Source of the DNA: Silene conica
Taxonomy: Eukaryota; Streptophyta; Magnoliopsida; Caryophyllales; Caryophyllaceae
Direction: 5' to 3'
NCBI GenBank assembly: GCA_029255685.2
Contig: CM055312.2
Coordinates: 86,017,510 to 86,081,509 of the forward strand
DNA length: 64,000 nucleotides
In this document: in pieces, positions 56,084 to 64,000 of the stretch
How the letters are laid out: the number at the start of each line of letters is the position of its first letter
How positions within the stretch are numbered: the stretch's first letter is position 1
The notes under the pieces: generated by a model
Seen by the model: only the letters and a program-made list of their open reading frames with translations
The model's database searches: none
Told to the model about the DNA's origin: nothing
Program-made: the position numbers and the translations under genes

Positions 56084-56924
56084 GAGCTTATTTGGTTTAT
56101 ACGGGAATTAAAATCATGTATTATTTTACAATTTTCATGATTTAATTTTCTACATTAATAGATTAACCTAAATTGCGTTTTTATGTTTGGTGGTTAGATA
56201 CCTAAATTCCCGCAATATGTGGGAGTTGAAATCTCCTATAGAGTTTGAAACCCCCTATACAAAAGAAAAAGGGTAACTAGGGATGATAACGGATCGGATC
56301 TGGACAAGGGTCCAGTAGGATCCAGATCCAGATCCGCATTGTATAACCTGGATCCATATCCGATCCAGATCCAACGACGGATCCAAATATATGAGATTTA
56401 GATCCGGATTCAACAGATCCGGTCCGTTACGGGTCCAAGTTTCTAACCCCACATTATAGAAAAAAAAACTCATGTGTCATAACACTATTGATATCCATTT
56501 TCCGAAATCAATAAAATGGTAAAGTAACTAGTAGCGTGACAATTATGTTCAATCAAATATTACAAGTAGTAAATATTATGACCAAGTAATCCAAACACAA
56601 ATCAAGAAACAAGATAACTAAGACGTAAAACTTCATGTTTTTACTATGAAAATGGGTTTAGGGTCGGATCTAGATCCTTCATGGTCTGCGTAAGAGGATC
56701 CAGATTCAGATCCGTTTTAAAAGTATTGGATCCAGATCCGACCCGGATCCAACAGGTATGAAAAATAAGATTTAGATCCGGTCCATCAGGTTCGTGTCTT
56801 ACAAATCTGGACCGGATCCAGGATCCATTATTGCCATCCCTAGGGGTAACTAAACATTTTCCAAAAACTACAATTCATAAAATTGTAAAATTCTCATAAA
56901 TTGGGTTGGCAACCAAATAAGGTC
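56084..56924. mobile_element. Tourist-like MITE, TSD TTA, host of a nested hAT MITE
   Basis: GAGCTTATTTGGTT on the left and AACCAAATAAGGTC on the right are inverted ends, flanked by TTA (56081-56083 and 56925-56927). It is interrupted by the hAT MITE at 56278-56842; without that insertion it is about 270 bp. Confidence 0.75.
56278..56842. mobile_element. hAT-type MITE (565 bp)
   Basis: TAGGGATGATAACGGATC on the left and GGATCCATTATTGCCATCCCTA on the right (shown by its two halves GGATCCATTA and TTGCCATCCCTA). The 8-bp flanks AGGGTAAC and GGGGTAAC match at 7 of 8. The interior is rich in GGATCC and CAGATCC repeats. Confidence 0.8.
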
Positions 56925-56927
56925 TTA

Positions 56928-57558
56928 GAATTTGTTCAGTAACTTTAGAAATAAGCTTGATAACTTTTAGTTGATTGTAACAGTTAACGTAACCGAGCTT
57001 CACAAATTTTCTACAAGAACTTGTAATAATTTGTAGTGTTCCCCTCTTCTATGTCCTTTCCCCATCCCTGGTAAGCCCCATTTTGCTTGCTTGCTTGGTT
57101 CATTTTGATGTGTATAGATCATCCTTTGTTTGCTTTTTGTGGTTTGGGTTCTTGGAACGATCTTGTGGTTCCTGTCGATCGATCCTTTGTTTTGTTTTGT
57201 TTGTGTCGGTTATTTTTGTATACCGTGGTGGTCGGTTGCATGCACACCAATGGTCCTGGGGGTTTAGTTGGAATTTGGAGTCTCGGTGGTCTGTTGGGTT
57301 GTGCTGGTGGGACCATGGGCGGTTTTTGGTTGCGGGTTGTGTCCGATTTGGTCGGGGGTGGCAAAACTGGTGTGGGTGTGGTCTCCGTTGGTTTTGGCGT
57401 GGAAGGAAGGTGGGAGTCAGGTTGAATGGTGGTCCTTTGAGTAGGTTTAGATGCGGTGGTTGTTGTTGATTATGGTAATGGTGTATCAGTATAAATCGAT
57501 CTTCTTTACTTGCCAAATAATAAAGACTTTAGTATCTCTACTTTGGGGGTGTGTTGTG
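56928..57558 (+). other. Unassigned G/T-rich stretch
   Basis: After ~130 bp of intergenic DNA, 57080-57480 is strongly G/T-rich on the plus strand, leaving overlapping ORFs in several frames by lack of stops. No domain recognised. It continues after the solo LTR at 59038 and may be part of a retroelement (LINE-like), but this is a guess. Confidence 0.3.
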
Positions 57559-57846
57559 TGTAACACCCCTCTATTTGTCGTATTATTTAACCGTTCGTGT
57601 TGGTGCGCTCTGCCGCATTGTTGATATGTAATTCGTTTAAGAAAGAATATGGTATAGTTATGTTGCTCGCTTATAGATAAGTTGTCTTGAAACTATTATA
57701 ACTTGATATGTAGATATGATATTAATGTGATTCCAATTGGAGATGGTAGCTTGTCCTTTTACAATTCTAAAGATAGGTTACACGCCCAAAAATACCAAGA
57801 ATTGAGGGAGTTATGATTGTTTTACGAACACTGGTCAGTGCTGAGA

Positions 57847-58001
57847 ACTACGAGGTAGCTCGACTGAGTAGAGGCTACTCAGCCGAGTAGGTGTTACTCG
57901 ACCGAGTAGAGGCTACTCGGCCGAGTACGTGTTAATCGGACGAGTAGAGGCTACTCGGCCGAGTAAGTGTTACTCGGCCAAGTTGAGGCTACTCAGCCGA
58001 G
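57847..58001. repeat. Eight phased TACTCGGCCGAGTA palindromes
   Basis: Eight 14-bp copies (variants such as TACTCAGCCGAGTA and TACTCGACCGAGTA) joined by 5-bp spacers that alternate GAGGC and NGTGT, so the period is 19 bp and the dimer period 38 bp. The block ends about 35 bp before the TATA box. Confidence 0.9.
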
Positions 58002-58034
58002 TTAGCGGTTCCGTGTTTAGCAGCCACGGTTCCT

Positions 58035-58042
58035 TATAAAAG
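58035..58042 (+). promoter_or_regulatory. TATA box of the solo LTR
   Basis: TATAAAAG followed by a leader with CTTTCACC and CTCTCAAACCTCTC. Confidence 0.65.
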
Positions 58043-58469
58043 AAAATTCATAAGTTAGATTCATTTTTAACCTAAAACCTTATGCCGTCTTTCACCTTTT
58101 CCTCTCAAACCTCTCACACTAAAATCTTTAAGAGTTCATACCGGAGTCTAGCCGCGCCAATGACCATAGCCTAGTGTTGTTGTCACCAAGTAAGTGTCGT
58201 AGTCGTTGATTAACATACTTTAAAATAATCCGATTGTGATGATTGTTGGTAATACCCTATGTGTTATCTTAGGAGGATATTTCATACAGGAATGGTGGTA
58301 GAATCGATTGGATCTTTGCCTTGTGCGATTTGCCTTGAGGTAGGGTTCTCCTTACTCAGTTATCTGTTATATGATTGTGACGGTATCTTTGATATATTGT
58401 GACGATGTTATTGTTGTACTGTAAGACTGATATCACCTATGGTTACGAGATGAGATTTAGGAAAATATG

Positions 58470-58579
58470 TGTGGGACCGTTGCGGGAAACGGCTCTCACT
58501 CCTAAGATCGCTCTTCGTGGGACCCGCCACGAAGGAGATGTGCACATTAATGATCTAGGTACCCCTTGCCGCGAGCAAG
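58470..58579 (+). other. Cluster of small hairpins in the LTR leader
   Basis: CCGTT/AACGG (58474-58489, followed by CTCTC), CTTCGTGG/CCACGAAG (58513-58534, 8-bp perfect stem) and CTTGC/GCAAG (58565-58579). The GGGAAACGGCTCTC element resembles GGGAAACCGGCTCTCC of the LARD GNRA-type motif. Confidence 0.6.
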
Positions 58580-58961
58580 TGTGGGTTAATTGTGGGAATA
58601 CAGGTCGCCACTGTGAGATGATTTGGTTATTGGTGATATCAGCATGTTGAACATTGATATTGTTATAATGTTCTTGATTTTGGTAGTGACGATATTGTGT
58701 ATACAGTAACTGACGTACGCTTGTGGTTTATGCGATGTGATGATCAATTGGTATGGTGAGCATATTCTTAGCAGGTAACTCGATGTTGATGTCTGATAGC
58801 TCGGGGAGGATGAGATAATTCCACTCAGTTTAGTAGCAGCGTCATAGTTTCTTAGCTTCCGTAGACATTTCCTTTATGTTTGTTGTATCAGACATTGTTA
58901 TACTTAAATTTTGTTCTCACTTTTAATAAAGGTTACAGTATTGTTTATCTAGATATTATGC

Positions 58962-58975
58962 CTCAGGAAACTGAG
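58962..58975 (+). other. LTR 3'-terminal hairpin CTCAG-GAAA-CTGAG
   Basis: The same loop and place (62 bp before the LTR end) as CTCGG-GAAA-CCGAG at 24729, with a compensated base pair. Confidence 0.6.
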
Positions 58976-59042
58976 ATGGTGACATTTTCATAGTTTGATG
59001 GTCCTACCTAGAAGCCTAGGATTATAAGGGTGTTACATTGTG

Positions 59043-59570
59043 TCCATCTTTACGTGGCCTCCTGGGATGGCCATGGGACTGTTTAAGTGGTTTGTCTGTG
59101 TGTCAGGTCTTTCCTTGCCCGACATTTCAGACTACGACTTACTTGCCTATTCTGAGTGGCCCCCAAAGTGTAGGAGTTTTCGCTCAGCTAGGCATAGATC
59201 TTCATTGTCTTTGTCGCCCTTTTTCTTTCTACCTCCTTGTGGCGTAAGTATACTTTGCGCCATCTTCTTGAATCTTGGGGTTCATGGGATTTATTTGTTT
59301 CCGTGGTTCCTGATGAGTGAAGATTGTACTTGTCATTTGTCAAGCTTTGTTTGTCCCCTCAAGAAAGTTGAGGCTAAAGATGGTGGCTCCGGGGCTATGT
59401 CAACTTTTAGTCATCATCACATGTTTTCTATCTATTGTAGTTACTTTTATATTTTTGCTTATCGTTTAAGAATTAAAAGTACATTTGATCAAATGAGTCA
59501 AATGCCTGCCAATTGTATAAACCTTGTTTTACTGCCGTTAAAAAAAACAAGATTTTGTATTTTTCATTGA
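59043..59570 (+). other. Continuation of the G/T-rich unit; possible retroelement tail
   Basis: A T-rich ORF of 176 codons (59040-59570) starts across the solo LTR junction and has no recognisable motif. The region ends near TTAAAAAAAACAAG. A LINE-type 3' end is possible but unproven. Confidence 0.25.
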
Positions 59571-60334
59571 TAGGCAAAGGTTTGTTTTTTTAATTAAAAA
59601 ATACAAGTCTTGCGCGTTTTTTTCACTACTTAGGCGTAGGACGTTATAGTAGCGTTTTGTGTCAAGTAAATAAATTGTGCTTTTGTATTTCTCCATGTTT
59701 TAAAGTTAATATGAGTTAAAAATGTTAAATAAGATAAATGAAATGCCAAAAAATAAGATATTTGTCATATACTTATATGTATTCAAGTGGGTTATTATAT
59801 AAATCTATCTTAAAACGGATACTTTTATCTAATTATAATATGAGTTAAAAATGTTAAATAAGATAAATGAAAATTTGGATTTATATAGTCATTAATTATA
59901 ATTTGAGTGTGTTTAAGGGACAAAAAATGCGATCTTTTCCTAATCAGATATGCTGGCCACCTTCGTTTAGGATCTATTAAAGTTAGAGTTAATGGAAGCC
60001 GAATTCAACAGAGTTCAACTAAACTGTTGGAATAATATTTTTATTAAAACTGCCGACTTAAGTTAAAAGCAAATTATTAAGTTAATTAAATCAAACACAA
60101 ACTTGTAATAACCTTAATGAGTGAATAGCCAGCCATACATTATGCTAAATGTCCTTGCTAACAACAACGCTTGTACACTTGTACTTATGGACCCTCAGCT
60201 TGTAATAATATATTATCAACCGTTATGATGTTAGTTAAATCACCTAAACGGATGAAGTCATATCTTCATATCACAAATAGAAAAGAGAGAGTCTAGGCCT
60301 AATAAGGCTCCACTTTTAAACTAATTGACATTAA
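59571..60334. other. A/T-rich spacer with a 36-bp direct repeat
   Basis: TAATATGAGTTAAAAATGTT and the following ~16 bases occur at about 59707 and again at about 59837. Nothing else recognised. Confidence 0.5.
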
Positions 60335-61657
60335 AATCCTGTTCATTTGAACTGAAATTAAATTGAACTGAACTGAACTAATAGGATCTGAACTGAACTG
60401 AACTTATAGGATTTGAACTGAATTTATAGGATCTGAACTGAACTTATGAGAACTAAAAAGAACTGAACTTATAGGAACTAAAAAGAACTGAACTTATAGG
60501 AACTGAACTGAACTTATAGGATCTGAACTGAACTTATAGGACTTGAACTTAACTGAACTGAACTTATAGGATCTGAACTGAACTGAACTTATAGGATATG
60601 AACTGAACTGAACTGAACTTATAGAATACGAACATAATTAACTTAATTAATTTAAGTTAACTATTATTATTATTATTTTTATCCAAGAGAAGACATTGAT
60701 AAAAAAATAGTCTAAAACACAAGTTTATATAAAATATCTTCCGCTTTATATACAATGGTTTGTTCATAGTTCATACATTATACAACGATTACATTATGAT
60801 AAAAAATAATTCACATATTATAATATTTTTCTAACCATTTATTTTCATATTATCATAATCCTCATCAACTTCATCTTCATTATCAATATCACTGTCGACA
60901 AAGAATTCATAGCCTCGCCAAATATTTTGACTATGTTGCTTCGTACCTTATACATGGCCTTCTTCCGCTTTTTATGAAATTATGCCCGAATCTAATGTTC
61001 CTTGAATGTTCACCCCATGTTGTATAAAAGGTATTTCAAGAGCGTGCATTCTTATAAAATTATGGAGTGTGAATGTAGAAACAATGATCGACATTTGATA
61101 CTTATATGATATTTGGGGCATGATTTTTAACATCTTCTACCTTTTATTTAATTGACCAAATGTCATTTCAACTTTCATTCTCAATGATGAATGTCGATAA
61201 TTGAAGTATTCTACCAATCCTTTAGGCGGTCTATGCTTGTATTCGGACATATGTCATCAGGGTGGGTGTGTAATATTGTTTGGTATTAATGAAATAGTAA
61301 ATACGGGTATAATTATTAATGTTTTGTTGTTGTTTTTTTAAATAAAAAAAATAAAGTGTATCGAATAATTAAAGCGAAATGTTTCTTATCGGTTGTTAAA
61401 AATAATAATTCGTATATAACTTTTTCGAATTGAGTTTATATGAGTTGAACTGAACTGAACTAAATTTATATGAACTGAACTGAACTTAACTTAACTTATA
61501 AGAACTGAACTGAACTTAACTTAACTTATAAAAGCTGAACTGAACTGAACTTATAGGAATTGAACTGAACTTATAGAATCTGAACTAAACTGAACTGAAC
61601 TTATATGATTTGAAGTGAACCTAAATTAAGTGACTTGAAGTCCAAAAGAACAGGGCC
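60335..61657 (-). mobile_element. PIF/Harbinger element with a transposase remnant, TSD TAA
   Basis: The right end AGTCCAAAAGAACAGGGCC equals that of the element at 51734-53028; the left end is mutated (AATCCTGTTCATTTGAACT). TAA flanks both ends (60332-60334 and 61658-61660). It has the same (GAACT)n/GAACTTATAGG subterminal blocks in one orientation (60364-60640 and 61440-61610). It retains the C-terminal part of the transposase (60930-61255), linking the family to PIF/Harbinger. Confidence 0.85.
60930..61255 (-). pseudogene. PIF/Harbinger transposase, C-terminal fragment
   Basis: On the minus strand from about 61255 the frame reads YKHRPPKGLVEYFNYRHSSL, then EMTFGQLNKR, a stop, and KMLKIMPQISYK and FTLHNFIRMHA. 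This matches the end of the DDE_Tnp_4 nuclease domain of Harbinger transposases (E[LY]FN.RHSSLR, FG.LK.R and LHNFI). The catalytic N-terminal two-thirds are gone and a TAG interrupts the rest, so it is inactive. Confidence 0.75.
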
Positions 61658-63059
61658 TAAGAAAGGTATGAATAGCTAATTAGTTTATGACGTGATAATC
61701 TTTCTTTTATTTTTATCCATTCGCGCCACTTATATATGAAAAATATATAAATTTGTTCAGGATGATATCATTTTTTTTGTTATAATTCATTAATTTTGTT
61801 AACACTGTTATGCTATTTAAATAAATTGTTACTTGTTATATCTTAATGAGCGACAATGAGCTAAAAAAGCCGACATATGTGTATTATACATCATATAATG
61901 ATCTTTAATTCATTTGAAATAGTAAGTTTCTTTATGATCAATTAAATTTATATAAGACTATTATGTTGTATAACATAATTATTAGTGCTAATGTGTTAAG
62001 GAACAATAAAACCTAATATGTGGATCTTATGGTGTTATACATCATAAAATAATCTTATTTAATTTTTTTTTCTTTTTCTATTTCTTATTGATATGATATG
62101 ATGTGTTTCGTCATATAGTACAAAATAATGTCACTTTGTTTTAGAGAGTTGTCTTTTAATTAAGTTATTGAAGGACCCCATATGCTAATATGCATGATGT
62201 GTTAATCGACTTTTGACAATTCCCAACAAGTTAATAATTTTCTTTATATAAAAACAAAGTTTAATCAGTTGATGAAAGACTAAAAAATGAGATCATGATT
62301 GGGATTTTGTTCGAATTATAATAATAAATTAAGTCACCAAGAAGTATATGTGGTGCATTAGAGCAAAGTGCTCACTTTTCAGTGGATGTTAACATTTCCT
62401 TTTCTCAGCATTCATGTATAATTTTGGGGCTGTTGAAAATTGGGGTACAAACCAAAATTAAAGTAGCAGACAGAACATTGCTTTACAAGGACCCTCCACT
62501 CAATTGCAGTCAACATATCTCTATGAATATGAATGTTGACATTTTCCCATCTATTTTATTCCATATGGACAATGATTTACTACATTACAAAGTAAAATAG
62601 TGACTTTCAACGTTTATAAGAGAAACAATAAAAGAGAATGGGAAATCTAAACGAAGTAATATTTAAATTATATGGTTTATTGACGACGTTGTGTTAGCTA
62701 CGTCCAAGTCGTCCATATAACAAAAGGGTTTATTGATATTGAGTAGCTTACAGTTTTAGTTTCAAATTCAAATTTGTATAATACACATAATTGATGGAAT
62801 GATTTAAGTTTATATAATACTCTCTAATCTAATAGAAATTTAACTTAGAAGTCCCAAAACATAAAACTCTAACCCATATAGCCATACAGGTATCATATAT
62901 TGTTTAGATTTTGTTCAATACAACGACTAATATATTCAAGAAATAAATTGACTTAAATCCTCTTACAAGCATACAGATGTACCAAATACACCTGATATAT
63001 GTGAGATGTAACAAGAACTCTTCTCTTCCCCTCGGTTATTGCCCACCAGGCCACCACCA
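61658..63059. other. No gene seen
   Basis: A/T-rich DNA. Short ORFs such as that at 62382-62600 have no motif. Confidence 0.4.
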
Positions 63060-63965
63060 ACCAAATATATGCTTCGAATATTTAGCAAGTTCAAACATAG
63101 TTAGAACTTTCTACGTAGAAGCGGCTTGGTAAACATATTAGTTCAGTTATCAGCAGTATCCACTTTGTTCATCTTAATCCTCTACTATTAATTTCTTAAA
63201 CATAATAACTGATATCAATGTGTTTATCTCTCTCGTAATGAAATTGATCCTTAGCCAACAAAAATTGCATTGAGACAATCACAATACGTAATAGCTTGAG
63301 CTTGATGTAGAACCAAATCATTGATCTTCCCCTTTAACCAGATTCCCTCATTAGATGTTGTTGCCAATGCCATTTACTCCCTTTCTATAGTAGATAACAT
63401 TATTGTATGGTGCAAAGTAGTCTTCCAATTGGCAACTGAACCATCAAATTGAACACATAACGAGTAATAGATCTTTTACTGTTCACATCTCCAGCATAAC
63501 CAAAGTTATCCTAACACAAACCACTTTGTATCACCTCCATAAATAAGGCCAACATCAAATGTACCCTTAATGTACCAGAAAATCCTTTTCAGAGCTTGTT
63601 ATTGTTCGTTACTTGGATTATCCATAACCGACTTACCACACTGAGATACTGTACTAGATTTGGTCTATTACAAGCCATAACATACATCAAACATCCTACT
63701 ACATTAACATATGTAACTCGGGAGATCTACGCCTTCTCTTCAGCTGATGTAAGTGCAAACACAATAGAAAGATGTGCATTCGATGCACTAAGATTATCTA
63801 TGAGTTTAGCGGTAGGCATATTAAACCATGACAATATGTTTTGAATATAGCCTTTTTGTGATAATAAAAGGTTCTTCTTACTTCTATCATTATAAATCTT
63901 CATTATTACAATTTTCTTCGCTGCACCCAAATTCTTGATTCTAAACTAAGTACAGAGTACAAAAC
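63060..63965 (-). pseudogene. Ty1/copia pol fragment (end of RT and RNase H), broken
   Basis: The minus strand reads from the right edge: NLGAAKKI and LLSQKGYIQNIL (RT end, 63930-63830), VVGCLMYVMACNRPNLV (about 63690-63640), WYIKGTFDVGLIYGG (about 63580-63535), the RNase H part with WKTTLHHTIMLSTIE and MALATTSNEGIWL (about 63430-63330), YCDCLNAI (about 63290-63265), and MFTKPLLRRKF near 63110. The order equals copia elements. Frameshifts and stops are frequent. The front of the RT lies beyond the window. Confidence 0.8.
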
Positions 63966-64000
63966 AGACCCTTCATCTTCTAATCTCCACTCTTTCTCTA

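Larger units (their letters stand above)
57559..59037 (+). mobile_element. Solo LTR (1479 bp), TSD TTGTG
   Basis: TGTAACACCCC at the start and GGGTGTTACA at the end, with the duplication TTGTG at 57554-57558 and 59038-59042. In order it holds an eight-copy palindrome array (57847-58001), a TATAAAAG box (58035-58042), a CT-rich leader ending in a donor-like AAGTAAGTG (about 58188), a group of small hairpins (58470-58579) and the terminal hairpin (58962-58975). Confidence 0.9.

Noticed and set aside
57083..57516. 128- to 138-codon ORFs in three frames
   Set aside because: G/T-rich strand bias removes stops in several frames at once; none has a recognisable domain.

Overview
The window reads as nuclear DNA of a dicot plant, probably Caryophyllales (inferred from the style of the repeats, not proven). 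It is a nest of transposable elements with one convincing intact host gene, a single-exon DREB/ERF transcription factor at 48772-49533. No tRNA, rRNA gene or CRISPR array is present; the only rRNA-like sequence is the 5S-derived part of a Cassandra-type TRIM.

Left part (1-24.8 kb): nested LTR retrotransposons. The window opens in the last ORF of an Athila-like element whose 3' LTR (3938-5643) sits inside the 5' LTR of a non-coding LARD-like element (5644-14333; PBS for initiator-Met tRNA, no gag-pol). Next comes a complete young non-autonomous Athila/Tat-like element (14784-21486, TSD ATGAT, LTRs about 99% identical by eye), then a separate long LTR (22355-24807).

Middle (25-46.4 kb): a CACTA MITE (25215-25453), a tandem TRIM (27.7-28.4 kb), a decayed hAT element (28.4-30.9 kb), and a large Mutator-like element (about 31.69-44.82 kb) carrying a broken MURA transposase and a broken plant mobile domain gene. 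MURA is split by a 3.7-kb solo LTR (35639-39364, TSD TAGTT) and by a 4-kb CACTA element (39776-43758, TSD GGA). A Cassandra-like TRIM abuts the right end of the MULE.

Right part (46.4-64 kb): the ERF gene amid MITEs (four Stowaways, a Tourist with a nested hAT MITE, two PIF/Harbinger elements with (GAACT)n-rich arms), a solo LTR (57559-59037, TSD TTGTG), and a decayed Ty1/copia pol fragment running off the right edge on the minus strand.

The most unusual signal lies in the LTRs. First, LARD-type LTRs carry an array of 10-11 hairpins in which a 19-20 nt loop is conserved while the stems differ from unit to unit and pair with themselves. Second, several unrelated LTR families carry GC-rich palindromes in fixed-phase arrays, in most of them just upstream of a TATA box (12-bp motif, 9-bp spacer, 21-bp period; or 14-bp motif, 5-bp spacer, 19-bp period). 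Third, small hairpins, several with GNRA-type loops, show compensatory stem changes between LTR copies. Together these suggest structured DNA or RNA modules maintained and exchanged among LTR families.
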